Shown piece by piece: positions 47,862 to 60,640 of a DNA stretch of 64,000 nt. This DNA is from Lithospermum erythrorhizon (lineage: Eukaryota > Streptophyta > Magnoliopsida > Boraginales > Boraginaceae): NCBI GenBank assembly GCA_019722365.1, contig JADFUC010001074.1, positions 124,001-188,000 on the forward strand, in the 5' to 3' direction. Below the pieces are notes generated by a model that was not told where the DNA came from, did no database searches, and was given only the letters and a program-made list of their open reading frames with translations. The translations under genes were made by a program, and so were the position numbers. Position 1 is the first letter of the stretch; every line of letters begins with the position of its first letter.

Positions 47862-48845
47862 TCATAGTATTTCGTATCAAAGATAAAAGTACTACTCCCT
47901 CTGTTTCAAAATAGATGATCATTTAGAAAAAATTTACTTTTTCATAATAGTTGATTATTTGCATTTTTAATGTCCTTTTTTTACATTTCAAATATAACTT
48001 TTTACAATCCCAATATAGATTTTCACTATTTCTTAATAAAACACTTAATTTAAATAATCAATTATTTCTCGTATGCGAGTAATATATAACTCTACTATTT
48101 TAAGCGTTTATCATGATCATAAACTTGCGGACTTATATGACAATTAATAATAAGAGTTTTTCTAGGTGAATGTATTTCCATGCATCCTCTTATACACGCA
48201 TCCGCTTGCTTATACTATCAATAGTGCAGTTTGCGAGGTCGATTGTTTTTTTTTTGTTCTAAAAATAACTGATCATGCAAAATGCGAGGTCGGTATTTGC
48301 CTTTGGTGTATGGAATTATATATTCTAGTTTTTCTATCATACATTCGACAACACAATATTAAATTTTTTTGGTTTAATTAATAAGTTTATTAATTACTCA
48401 TCTTATAACCAATTACTTTAAGAGGAATCCTCATGTATACTTAAAATAATACCAGACTCAGCTAATTAATAAGATCATTGTCGTCTCACCCCGTTGATAT
48501 ATATGTGGAATGGTTTACATGTGCAGTAGGATACGAAGACTCGAAGAGTACCTTCTTTATTTAATTTCCTACATCAACATATTAAAACCTCTTTGGTTAA
48601 TTCCAAGGATGGTGTGAAAGAGCATGGTCCCATGTCAAAATATTAATACCTTCTTGGGAGCCAGACTTTGTGGTACCAATGATTTTTATTAGTATTGATT
48701 ACTAAATTAATCTGAACCCTTGAATCTGTTATTTTAACTAATAATTTACATCTAATGGTTAAAAGCTGCATGAACAATTTTGGTATTACGTAATAATTAA
48801 ACAAAATCAATCGTAAGCATTGTTGCTGAGGTGTTCAAGAATAAA
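47862..48845. other. Spacer between the two MULEs
   Basis: A Stowaway-like left end (CTCCCTCTGTTTCAAAATAG) lies at 47895 with a poor right end near 48083. No gene recognised. Confidence 0.45.
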
Positions 48846-48854
48846 AAAATATTT

Positions 48855-50291
48855 GGGGCAAATGGAAGCGATCACATAACTTTTACATTAAATATCACTA
48901 ATGATCACCCATCTTTAGAAACGCATAACCCGATCAACACCCATTTACATTGGCCAACATGTCCTATATCCTAATCACGATTTTCCAAAGAATTAACAGT
49001 TAAATTGGTCACTGACCCTCACGTGACTACTCGTAAGTGGTAATTTAGTACCAAATTTGTATTTTTGCAAAAAATACAATTGAAAACAACGTTAAATCTA
49101 AGCGAGCCTACACTTCAGAACACTTCAAAGAATTTGCTTCCAAAGAGGATTTAGTTTCATATTTTCTTACATTGAAACTGTATAATCTTTTACTTGTAAT
49201 CTGAAGGAGAAATAAACGCCTGGGAATTATTTAAATCAAAGACCCCGCCATCCAAAGAGGGATTTAGTAGTTTATTTTGTGTAACGGCCTTTATAAAACG
49301 TGGGTAGGATTTTAGGGCTTTACTTATTTGGGTTTTAATTTTGGGTTTTTTGATTTGGGTTTTTTGATTTCGGGGTTTTTGACGGCGCTTTTTGATTTAG
49401 GATTTTGATTTCGGGTTTTCGATTTAGATTTTTGATTTTAGCCTTTATCAGGGTTTTAATTAGGGTTTCCAATCGGGGAACGCGTTTAAATCGCGCATTA
49501 ATTGTACGCTTTTGTGTTCGGCATATATGACGAAAGTACTTCTCACCATAGCGCATGCCAAGTACTTTCAAGTTTAGGCCAACGTTAGACTATTATTTAC
49601 AAAATTGTTAATTTCGATCGACGGACGCTAAAGATTACGCATACCAGGTATATAGACGAGTATGCTCTATGTAATGGATGCCAGAGTAGGTCGTTGTATG
49701 CATACACTCGTCATGTCAGGCTCACTTTAAACCCCTATGTAAATGATACCGACATAGTCAATTCAAAAAGTTAAGAATGCAAAAAGAAAATTCATGCATT
49801 TGTAATATCAGTGTTCCCTAAATAAGAAATTTTATTAAGCCAGACAATAGCTTTAATCCATTGGCTAATCTTGCTTAAAATACAAAAGTGAAAAATGGTC
49901 AGATTATCCTTACTAAGAGTCACAGGTCACGCGACCAATTTAACGTACCCAATCGCCGGAAAATCGACGGTAAAATCACTGGTACATATTTCGAAACTAA
50001 AGACGTTTATACATTTCTAAAAGACAAGCATCAACTAGCCGACATCAGAAAAGTAAAGCGATCATCCATACCATTTGCCCTTATTTTGCAAAAATACAAA
50101 AGTAAAATTACTAAATTACCCTTACGAAGTAGTCACGAAGTAGTCACGCGACTAATTTAATGTTCTCAATTGTCAAAAAATCGGACGGTGGACTCACTGC
50201 ATATATTTCGAAATTGATAATCGTTTCAGACAAGTTTCTAAAGCATACGATCAACTAAAGGAAGTCAGGCAGTTACTTCACCATTTTGCCC
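48855..50291. mobile_element. Second Mutator-like element, 1437 bp, tandem duplicated right terminus
   Basis: The left end is GGGGCAAATGGAAGCG and the right end in reverse is GGGCAAAATGGTGAAG. Degenerate inverted repeats continue for about 200 bp: CTTTAGAAAC lies at 57 and 48 bases from the ends, and TTTTGCAAAAATACAAA at about 200. A perfect 9-bp target duplication AAAATATTT flanks it (48846-48854, 50292-50300). The right terminal block occurs twice in tandem (49870-50080 and 50081-50291), the inner one also ending CCATTTGCCC. No transposase is seen. A GGGTTTTTGATTT minisatellite lies at 49325-49470. Confidence 0.85.
49325..49470 (+). repeat. Degenerate GGGTTTT/GATTT minisatellite
   Basis: Units such as 'ttgggttttttgatt' recur about ten times with a 13-16-bp period inside the second MULE. 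Read in one minus frame it gives a low-complexity K/N/P/Q string, which is a by-product rather than a gene. Confidence 0.7.
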
Positions 50292-50300
50292 AAAATATTT

Positions 50301-51246
50301 ATTCAATGGTGTTATTCTCATTTAGCACCACGTACACTTATTGCGTAAAAGATGGGATCATGATATTAATATTTCAAATTCCTTCCATTTTAAGTTTTTG
50401 AATTTTAATTTATTTCAAATTTCCTTCAATATTATTCATTAAAATCTTAATTACTATTTTAAATTATTATTATTATCAAATAAATCAAAATTCAATTTGT
50501 AATTCATCACCACCATCCCCACACATCATCACCACCATCCCCATACATCATCACCACCATTGATATTTTTAAGCAAATTATAAAAACAAAGTAAAGGAGC
50601 TTAGATATAGTAATATATTTTTTCATTTGAAAAATAAAATTTGTTAGATTATATAAAAAAATCTTTGAAACTACAAATATCATGTATTTTAATCAATTTC
50701 GATTTTTTCTATACTAATCGGGAGAGTACTAAACTTTGTTATCTTTATAATGAAAGTGTAGCGATTCAGAATAAAAAAGATTGTACAATATCACATCTTC
50801 AATTAAGGTTGTCCAGTTTTTTGTTTCGATTTTGGTTAACTTTGATGACGTATGAAAGAAGCAGTAGGAAAGTTAAACGACGCATGGTAGCTACTGAAAA
50901 TAAGTTTCGATAAAGTGGAAACGCCCTGGATTATGAATTTTACGATTGCCGCCAATTAAAACAAAAGCAATGTTGGCCCAACATGTCAGACATGTTGTGG
51001 TTATTTTGTTCTAACTCGCAGAAGTCTAGACTTTCATAATCATTTAATTATCAGGCTAGTATGAATTCTGCCGCTATGGACATCATGTCGCTGCTAGTGT
51101 CAATTTTTGCCGTCATGACAAACATGTTACTTGCTAAGACAGATTTGCCACAAGTACAGTTGGCCTAGTCAGTCAGAGATTGTCATTCATAAATAATATT
51201 TTGTGGTTATGATAGTTTTTTGTCAAGTTGATGGTTAGTTGTTCCA

Positions 51247-51249
<3 letters not shown>
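50301..51249. other. Intergenic with a short CATCACCACCATCCCCA repeat
   Basis: A 22-bp unit (CATCATCACCACCATCCCCA) is repeated about three times at 50504-50562. The rest is AT-rich and gene-free. Confidence 0.5.

Positions 51250-51314
<65 letters not shown>
51250..51314. repeat. (TA)n microsatellite
   Basis: About 65 bp of uninterrupted TA dinucleotides, a likely length-variable site and an assembly-sensitive spot. Confidence 0.95.
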
Positions 51315-51318
<4 letters not shown>

Positions 51319-52700
51319 TATTTTAATATCTTTTTTATGTGTGTTTTCTTTGGCAATAATATTATTATATATTTTTTTATTTTGATTTTTGTAACCGTGA
51401 TTCTTTTGAATTAATTTCTATATTTCAGTGCTTAAATGATTTTGGAGTGTTTTGAAGTATTTTGATTTAATTTTTCAGAGAAAAATTATTTTTTGTTGTT
51501 CTTCTACTTTGGTTCTTTTATTCTAAAGAGTAGGGATTGTTTGGTTTTGGGAAGATTTTTTGTTTATTTGATTGAAATTTGGTATTGGAAATTATTTTGA
51601 TATGATAAATTGGAATGGAAAAATTAATATAGGAGTTGTATTTTTTATTTATTTATTATTAATTGAATGAAGTAATTTATTTATCATTTAGTAGTTTAGT
51701 ACTAGAAATGATACACTGTATATTTCACTTAAGGTCGAAATTGGTGACGAAAAATATAATTACGTGAAAAATGTCACCACCGCTTTAGATTACATACTAA
51801 CAACTTTGTCGTTTAGTAGTCTTGTTGAAGTCTCTTTTAGTTTTGTTGCCCTCCACAATCAATCTTTTTTTTTTTTTGGTAATCGATCCCCACAATCATT
51901 CGTTTACTAACATTTTGATCAATCTTGCCCTGAAAAGAGTGAAAAGGTTGAGATATATATGCCACAAATGAAAGAAACAATAATGAAAAATAAAGAAAGA
52001 AAGTTCATACATTAATTGTGATGTCGATTGTTTGAATCTACCCTAGACCATATTGAAAGGAGCTTGTAGTTTTTCATTTGCTAAAACAATGTAATAGAAT
52101 ACAGGTTATAATTGAGCATTCATTCAATAATGTACGAAGGATATAAATTCAACATTTAATTGCTACAGAGTATTAATTAGGATGTAGTTTGTTACAATTG
52201 AAACCGTTAAAACGACTAATAAAATAAAATAATCATTATAATAAATCTCAATTGAAGAGAGAGATTTGACTAATACTACGTATGTATTACGATAGAGTAT
52301 GTATTAGATTAATTATGGCATAGTAATATCAGGCTTGAGCCTAATTTTGTATGTGAAATTTATTTAGAATTAAGTTGTTAATTTTTATGTAGACATGCAA
52401 AGATAGTTAACACTTGATAATAATACAATGTCCCATGCTGTTAATATAATAGAAACAAATGTAAATTAACTGAAATTATTATTCAATCTAGTCTAAATTA
52501 TTACAGTGCTATGTTTCCTTAATTCCAAGTACCAAAATAAGGATGAATATGGCTACTCAACCTGAAGCCTTCATCTCTAATTTATGAAGAAGTGCGTCCA
52601 CCATTTCATCAGCTCAACAATATTGTTGCCTAACACATAATATTGTCATTTATACCACATAAATGACAAATAATATGGGATGTCCATCCTCATGAATATC
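51315..52700. other. Intergenic and 3' flank of SWEET
   Basis: AT-rich DNA; the last ~200 bases probably hold the SWEET 3'UTR. No other gene recognised. Confidence 0.45.
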
Positions 52701-54137
52701 TCACACGTTACATGCAATAACAATATTTGGCTGCACTTCATTAACAGGAGTTGGCCGATCAACGACAACAATTGGCGATGGATCTATGTCGAATTCATTA
52801 GTAGATGATGAAGATGATCTTGTTGCTGCTGCTGCTGGTTTTTCTTCTTGTTTCCTCAATGTTGATGATGTTGTTTCTTCTTGTGTTTTTTCCAATGTTG
52901 TTATGTCTACTACAGATTGTAATTGTTTGACCTGAACTTCTGGGAGAACTTGTTTTTTTCCTTTTCTGTAAACTGCATACAATATCATTTGGGCAACTCC
53001 AAATGTAAAACCAAGGATGTTTGGTGTCTGCATGTAAATTAAAGAAAAAATCAGTATAAATACATACAAAGAATAATAAAATAAAATTAAGGAGATAATA
53101 AAAATGTTGTACTCACAGCTATGTAGTAATCCTTGATGAGAAGGCCATAAAAGAACCACATAATAGCACATAGAGTAAGGCAGATGGACAAGTTAAATGG
53201 CATAAACTCTACGCTCTTTGTTTTGATAACTCTCCTCTGCAATATATCAAGTATACGATAAGATATGAATTATATGATGTCTAGATCAGATTTGATCCAA
53301 GAATGTCACATAAAATGTAACAAATTATCTGAACTCGTTAATTACCATGATGCTTAGAGGTGCAGCAAAAACGCTAACAGAGAACACGGCACAGATCCAT
53401 CCAACAATTGTAACTCGAAGCTTTCCCTTTGCAAATACTCCTGTTAATCCCATGATTAGTCCCAAAGCTCCAATGTTAAACAAGATTATAAGCTTAGCTG
53501 TGAACATCTGCAAAATAAACCATGCACAAGCATTATTAATGTACTATTTAATTATGTAACAATTTGAATTAGAAAATAAAATAAAAATAATTAAAAAAGA
53601 TATTAACCTTGGCTTTCTTGGTGGCATATATCATGTATACGATAATATATGTAGTTTCTATGACTGCTCCAACGCTGTTGATGGTGATGATCATGAGAGC
53701 ATTGCCTTTAATGAAAGCGTAGTACAAATAGAGCATGGCACTGAAATTTGCCACCGAGTAAGGAATCGACTGAAAACCTTCAGTCGATTTCTTCTTGTAA
53801 ATCCTATAAAATGTAGGTCTATATCCCAAAGAAAAAAAAAAGATGTTATTGAAGTTATAACTTAAAAATCGAAATTAAATGATTAGAAATTATGTAAGGA
53901 GAGTAGTTGATTCTTACAGTGGAGATAAATAAACCAAGAACGACACAATGTTGCCTGAAAGGGAATAAAATAAATGTCAAGCAATAATAAAAAGAAATTT
54001 AAATATTGATCATACCCAATAAAATATCGATCAATGTATGTAGGAAATTTGAGTGCATGAAATGTAGAAATGTTGTTCAAATAATTACCAAGAATGCCAC
54101 AAACAAATGTCATTTCTGCAGTGTTAGGGAAAGCCAT
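52701..54137 (-). CDS. SWEET: Bidirectional sugar transporter SWEET, clade III (SWEET10-15 type), 6 exons
   Basis: A seven-helix sugar uniporter; clade III members mainly move sucrose across the plasma membrane in phloem loading, nectar, seed filling and senescence. Exons: 54137-54089, 53954-53918, 53818-53608, 53507-53346, 53236-53117, 53027-52701; all phases agree, 301 residues. The first MtN3 repeat covers residues ~10-98 ([20 protein letters not shown], then [19 protein letters not shown]). The second covers ~130-216 ([54 protein letters not shown]). A cytosolic tail of ~85 residues is rich in Ser, Glu and Ala and includes [17 protein letters not shown], as clade III proteins often have. 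Six exons and the tail length fit the family. A TATA box lies about 110 bp upstream. No lesion is seen. The exact member (10 to 15) cannot be fixed by eye. Confidence 0.95.
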
Positions 54138-54246
54138 TCTTGGGCTCTATGTGAAGTTCTTGGTTTAAGGTTAGAACTTATTAGAAGCAAAAGAAAATGG
54201 AATGTTCAGAGTTAGAATGAGAAATATTTGGGCATTGCAGCCTCAT

Positions 54247-54256
54247 TATTATATAG
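54247..54256 (-). promoter_or_regulatory. TATA box of the SWEET gene
   Basis: CTATATAAT on the minus strand, 110-119 bp upstream of the start codon, implies a 5'UTR of about 80 nt. Confidence 0.55.
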
Positions 54257-54259
54257 CAA

Positions 54260-55299
54260 GCAACCAAAAAGTAACATCTAACTCAAATTTTCATAAAAAA
54301 TTCTTGGTTATATTCTTATTGAAAATATATTTTACTTTCTTTGTAATACTTACTTTAAATGAAATTTTAATTAAAAAAAATTTGTATTCATTATTTGTAA
54401 TACTTAATAATTTATTAATAATATTATGTAATTATATTATTTTATATCGCTAATTTAAAATATATATATAGAATAATGTGGGCTCTCTTGGACCGTTCAC
54501 TGTGAGCTGGCTAACATTTTGCAAATGAAAATGAGATTTTTTTCTTTCGGGTGTTATTATATTAAAAAGCCTTGAACTTGCATAAAATGTTGTTGGAAGG
54601 TAAAAAGAGCATCTGTTTTAGGGGTGCACATGGCTCTCACCAAGGTCATCTAAATAAAGTTCTTTTATTAGGGTAATAAATAAATTATTTTGTATAGATA
54701 TTTATGTGCTTATCACTTACGTGTATGTTTCGAAAAAAAATGTATGAGTATTTTCAATAATATAATTTTTTTCTTATAATTTTGTAATGCCTCAATTCAA
54801 AATAAGTAATATAACATATCCTAACTTATCTCTAACGAACAAAGCTCCAATGATTTTATTCGAATCTTGAATCAACCCTTCTCAAATCAAATTAAACTTT
54901 AGTAAAATTGTTTAATTCTATAGAGTCGAACTTGAATTGAACCTTCTTATTATTGAATCAAGAATGATTGTTTCAAGGTTGAGGTTGAGCCGCATAGTAC
55001 TGAGTATTTCTTTGGTTCGAGTTCAACCTCTCAGAATTCTATAGACTCCGACTCGTTACCACCCTCTTGTAAAGATAACTGAAAGCTGAAATCTCATGAA
55101 TTTATTTTTTTCTCAATCGAAACTGCTATATATCTACGATTTTTTACTTGTCATTCTATAAATTTACTTCTTTTGAAAAATAATTATTTTTTCATGTCTA
55201 TCCTCAAGTAATTATCTATTTAATCTTTACTTTTTTGTTTATCTTATGTTCCTATGTTCTTACTTCATTTTTTATTACGTTATATTGAAAAAGAAGTAG
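54260..55299. other. SWEET promoter region and intergenic DNA
   Basis: AT-rich. No gene recognised and no element with defined ends. Confidence 0.4.
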
Positions 55300-55304
55300 G
55301 TAAT

Positions 55305-56578
55305 TCTTGAAGGTCCGGGAATAAATCGGGACAAGATTGGGAGATATGATGCAGATGTATCTCGGACGACAGACCCTTCGAGACTGGATTAAGTGATAGC
55401 GTTAAGCGCGAGTCGACCAATATTAGGTTAAGATTTATTAGGTTAGAGAACGTATTTGGTTGCCCATATATATGGGCATATTCTGTTCATCAATAAAGTC
55501 TCTTTGCTCATTTTATCAAGGAATGCATTATTTCCCTCACGTGGTATAAAGCCTAAGATCACGATCTAAAGAATTTGTTTTTCGTTGTCTTAGGCGGGTG
55601 GCTTACCACCGATAATAGCCACCATGCATCAATTTTTTAATTTTTTATTTTTATGTTCTTTTGTCCTTGAGAGGTGCGGTTTCTTTTCCCTTTATTTAAT
55701 TAGTTTTAGTGTTATGAACTGACCATATATATGTTGTCTCCGGATGGATTCTAACTTGAAACGAAATAAAATCAAGAACTAAGATTGAGTTGATCAATAA
55801 ATGTGCATGGAAAGTTCACAAGGATTTTGGAGCAGTGTTCTTGAGGGGGATTTGGGTGAAAAGCCCGCTATTGAGAAGCCTTTTATTTTGCTTCAATGAA
55901 ATTTGATGATGTTATCCACTTTGCTGGATTCGAAGCAGTGGGTGAAAGTGTTTAGAAACATTGTTCAACAATAATAATTCTATTGAGAGTAATGGTTGTC
56001 CATGGATTCAAGAAGTGAGTACTTGTTTATGAGTACTAATCCAAGAAGACAAGCGAACACGCCCGGCAGTCGGTAGTTGCAGTGGCGGTCCATGAATAGA
56101 ATACGTGAGGTTCGACCCGATTGAAATGACAGGCTGGTGGTCAGCGCTTGATTGATGCAGCGAGTCACATACCCATTGATGAAGATGAAGAAATTTACGA
56201 AGATACAGAAGTTTTTGCATCGGCTTTGAAATTTTAATGATGCTTGTTTTTGAGTTGGGCATTCATGATATTCGTACTCCAAGCTTGAGGGAGGGGTGTT
56301 AGAGGGTCGAGGAGATAGATCGGGCAGATAGAATAGAAGTCGATACATCTCCCAAACAGCCAGAAGCTCGCGAGGGCTAAGTTAAGGAGTGTCACGTTAA
56401 AGCGCACGAAGTCCCGACGAATGGGCCTATTATATCGAGTTAAGGTTTATTAGGTTAAGATTTTAGTATTTGGTTCTTTTATATGTATATATGGGCGTAT
56501 TTTATTAATAATATAAGAAACATCGTTCATCGATAAAGTCTCTTTTTATATTTTATCAAGGAATCATTATTTTCTACA
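55305..56578 (+). mobile_element. Compact LTR element (TRIM-like), 1274 bp, target duplication GTAAT
   Basis: The 5' LTR is 55305-55539 and the 3' LTR 56297-56578. They share ATCGGG near the start, 'ttaggttaagattt', 'tatatatgggc(a/g)tatt', 'atcaataaagtctcttt' and 'tttatcaaggaat.cattatt'. After the 5' LTR comes a primer-site-like TGGTATAAAGCC (55542). Before the 3' LTR comes a polypurine tract GAGGGAGGGG, then TGTTAGAGGG. The 5-bp duplication GTAAT is exact on both sides (55300-55304, 56579-56583). The 757-bp interior has no gag or pol, so it is non-autonomous or a deletion derivative. Confidence 0.88.
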
Positions 56579-56583
56579 GTAAT

Positions 56584-57727
56584 AAATCAAAGAAGAAAGA
56601 TAATTGGAGTAAATATATGATGATGGGGACAAAAAATGAAAAAAAATATGGAAATGAAATGAAGTGTAAAACGATAAATTTAAATAAACAATAAACTTTA
56701 ATTGATAAGTTAAAAATAACTAAGAGCACTCACAATAGACTATCTAAATAGTTCGCTACCTTTAAATTTAAGGAGAAAAATGAAAAAAATCACATTACCT
56801 CAATTTTTTCTTACCTAAACCAATTCTCATATTTTTTTCACCTGGTGTATATTTCCACCATCCTTATACCACTTTTTTAATAAAATATTACTCTCTCTCA
56901 TCCATTTCTCAAATAATTTTTTTCTCTTAATTTAGGAAATCTGAATTTTTATAAAAGTTAAAAGGTAATTTATAAATTTGATAAAGTAATATAAGGAGTT
57001 GATTTTAAATAAAATTTATGAAGAATTCGGTGTGAATGATATAATGGAGTATTACTGTACTCCGTATTGTAGATTATTCATATTATAAAAGTGAAAAGGT
57101 AAAGTGAAGGTCGACAAGCAATTAACTCCAGATGGACCACCTTTTTTGTCTACAAGTTAACAAACGCGTTTCATTTTATTATGGTAAGGCCCTAGATAGA
57201 GGAAAAATATAATTCGCCGCTATAGATCTTGTTAATGTATGTAAGATAATGGTATCGAGTTATCTTTGATTACCGATAGTATTATCATGTCGGTTTAGTT
57301 AAAAAGTAAGTGATATAAAGTTGTATTTGATTTCCGAATTAGTTTTTCTTTCGTCTTGCGGATTTAACGTTGTGACTTTGGTCTTCGTAAGTGGCCCATG
57401 AAATTCTGGCTGATTAAAATAAGATGCCGATAAAAAGCAACTTTGGGGCCACTTGGAATATAAGCTGTTATGATAATATTATGGGGAATCAAAGTGCAAC
57501 TGATAATGAATTAATGGGGCAATTAGATAATTAATTTGAAAGGCTTTTAAAAAATTATCTAAGTACATCAATAAAGCTCACGAGCGTAGAAGATAAGCCA
57601 ATGATAATTTAAAAATTGCAGATTAATTATGAATTTTAATATTGAAAAGAAAATTTATTTTGTTTCAAACAATAATATTAAAGTATAAAATCTAAAAAGT
57701 ACATTGTATAAATAATGATATCTTTTT
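56584..57727. other. Intergenic with a MITE-like block
   Basis: 56727-57050 begins GAGCACTCACAATAGAC and has a loosely inverted right end, similar to the repeat at 3180-3470. No gene recognised. Confidence 0.45.
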
Positions 57728-57930
57728 TGTTAGGCAGTTATACGGTTCTAGCATTATTATTATTATTTGGTGTATTAGTTTGCATGGGTTTAGACATATG
57801 AGGCCTATTGGTTTGTTATATATTGTACAAACTAATGATTCATAATTAAGAAATCCTTAATTCCTACATGGTATTTCTTAACCTAGGTTAAACAAAACTC
57901 TTCAACCTTTTTTTCTTAACCTGACCGGCA

Positions 57931-58890
57931 ATGGTTGAGACAAAGACACGGCGACTGCTTGATTCAGTATTTCGGGGCGGTGCTAAACTCCCAAGCGATC
58001 ATAAAGACTTCTACATTATACTAGTTCAGCCCGATCTTAGGGAACATTATAACTCCGGCGTCGTTCTTTGCGATGCAATTGCGATAAATGGGCTCGTTAG
58101 ATTAGTTTGTCACTTGACTTCAAGAAGGAAGATTACCTTCCTTGAAGGTACCGAAATAAAACGACTTACAATCTTTGGAAAATATGTTTGATTGCCGTTG
58201 TATTAGGAAAATTCTTGGTTGATGGGTGTTGAACACCATTGATCCCTTGATTAAAAAACAAATATCCTTTTATGACTAGGTTTCTCCTCTATGGGAGATG
58301 CTCAAAAAGAGGTATAGTGCGAGTCATGCTACTCATAAACAACAATTGAAAGCGGAATTAGCAACATGTGTTCAAACACCTTCTATGTTTGTGGAAGAAC
58401 ACTTTGGAAAATTGCAGCCTTTATTATGGGATGAGTTACGAAACGACTCCTACTACTGCATGTGCACACGTAAGGGGCTTACGGATCAATTGATGACTAT
58501 CGATTCGAGCGTTATCGTGACTTGTATGTTTGAGCCGAAGTAGGCTTTTATGGTTCCGTTCGATCCGCCTTGAACACTCAGGAGCCTTTACCTTCCTTGG
58601 ATACATCGTATCAGAAGATTAGGGAGCAGGAATCTTTGTGGAAGGCTAGCGATAATACGGTTGGTAATGTATTTGTCGCTTTCTCGTTGAGGTCTAATCC
58701 TCGGATGGGGAATTATGTTGATAAGTCTAAACTATGGTGCAATCATTGTAAGAAACAAGGGCATGATTCTCCTACATGTTTTCTCAAAGTTGGCTATCTC
58801 GAGTGGTGGGAGACACGGAACCGTGAGAGTGCGGCGATTGCAGGCTGGCGATCCCGCAGCGTCGAGTGGTTCGTCCGTAGGTGATGCTGG
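57931..58890 (+). pseudogene. copia gag remnant
   Basis: Broken frames in order: 57931-58191 (KDFYIILVQPDLREHYNSGV), 58298-58543 (KAELATCVQTPSMFVEEHFG, KLQPLLWDELRNDSYYC) and 58570-58884 with a CCHC zinc knuckle (CNHCKKQGHDSPTC, spacing C-x2-C-x4-H-x4-C). Stops and frameshifts separate them. This is the usual layout of a plant copia gag. Confidence 0.75.
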
Positions 58891-60169
58891 TGCAAATGAC
58901 GACTGGGGAGGTTGTCCAACGGGCATCGGGTTAGGCGCCATGCAGCGGTTGTTGCGGAATGTGGTTTATTAAATCGGCACATTGGTTTCTATGGTTCTAA
59001 AATTAGTTGGGGAATCGGCCGTGAAGTACCTCGCGGATGGCGAGAAAAAGCAATATTGTAAATTTGGTTGGTCGTTTTTCTCTACTTATCTTACTAGATC
59101 ACGATTTAGCTTATGCGGTTCATATATTGTCTCGGTTTTACAAAAGCCTAGACACGATCAACTGGGATCACATTCTCGGGTAGTTCGATGTTTGAAGAAT
59201 GGCCGGTTCGAGGACACATTTAGTTCGACTTTGATTTATTTCTACGTATTTGGAAATCAGTATATATGATTTTTACTAATTATGCCCATTGCGCGACAAT
59301 TGTTGTAACAATTCATTTACTAGTTTTAGTTAGATCGATTACTTTTCGAACTAAATTGTTCAATAATAGTAGTAAATTACTAAATTGAACTAATGACAAT
59401 GACCAGGGGTTGTGCTGATTCTTTAGTCTGCAGAATGTAATCGATATAATAATCACATGATGGTCAGTTATATTGTGCTCTGACTACTATTACTCACGAG
59501 CCGAGGAAAGATTGGCAGCACTTATGACCGATGTTGAATTATATTTCATGTATGGAATTAAATCGTGATTTGCTGAATTGAGTCGGTGTGACGGCGAGAT
59601 GCTACGTCGGATTTTACGGTAATAGTATAAAAGAAAATCTATATTGGGCGAGAAAGCGAATGAATTAACTTGTAAGTTTAACTAATGGCTTGGCACTAAT
59701 ATGGTTACACAATGACAGTAAGTTACTTACTAATATTAAGTTGGTTCTGACTTAACAGGTAGCTTATTTATTAACGGAAGTTATTTATTCAGACGAAGGA
59801 CTGTAATACATATATGAAATAAAAGGATGAAAACCTAATTCATCTTTTCTCCACATTTTGGTGCCTCCGGCTCACTTCGTATAGGAGACCAAGCAAAAAC
59901 ATGTTGGTTTTATTGTCCAATTATTCACAAGATTCTAACAAATCCAATCACGAGATTCGACCGCTCTTTGGTGGACGGTGCATCGACCTTTTGTGGTGCA
60001 ATTTGTGAGAGTTCAATGGAGCCATTAAAGAAGTTGATGGCGTTCGTTGCGTTGTAAAGTAATCTCGTATTTATACGTACATATATTGAATATATATTTT
60101 ATTGTAATTCGTTTATATATATTTATTGAATCTTGGTTGCTTTTGTTTATGTTTTAAATATGAACAAGT
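58891..60169. other. Degraded interior of the copia element
   Basis: The expected protease, integrase and reverse transcriptase regions are not recognisable; the 1.3 kb here is too short to hold them, so large deletions are likely. Confidence 0.45.
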
Positions 60170-60640
60170 TGCGTAATTTTCCAACACTCTGGTGGTATGA
60201 TTCCAATTAGTACATGACTGCGTCGTTCTATTACGATGTAGTTAGTGTTTCTTGGTGGTTCCCCGATCTCTTGGAAAACCAAGAAGCAGAGAGCAGTTTC
60301 GATACAGAATATAATAATCGACTGCGGTTACATGTGAGTTGAAGTGGCTTAAGGGATTGTTGTCAGATCTCGGTGTTTCCTCTGGTCGTCTGTTCGGTGT
60401 ACCACGATGAGTGATTTACACTACATCTTGCTTTCATGTCCCAGTGTTTAATGAGTCTCCAGCATGTGAGGTAGATTGCCACTTTGTTCGAGATGCGATT
60501 GCAGATGGGATCATCGTTGCTTCTCATGTGTTCACGACATCACTGACTTCTTGACTTTCTTTACAAATTCTCTTGGCCGATCGCGTTTAAGTTTTTATTA
60601 CCTTGAGTTGGGGTTTTGTGATCTTGTCAAACGAGAGAGA
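60170..60640 (+). pseudogene. copia pol carboxy-terminal (RNase H) remnant
   Basis: Readable pieces with frame changes between them: SVSWWFPDL in a shifted frame of the CVFLGG-PISWKTKKQ motif, then WLKGLLS-like text, and CHFVRDAIADGIIVASHVFT near 60476-60540. The last is the signature close to the end of copia RNase H. Many stops are present. It lies just before the polypurine tract and 3' LTR, as expected. Confidence 0.7.

Noticed and set aside
49335..49571. Lys/Asn/Pro/Gln-rich 78-codon frame
   Set aside because: By-product of the GGGTTTT minisatellite inside the MULE.
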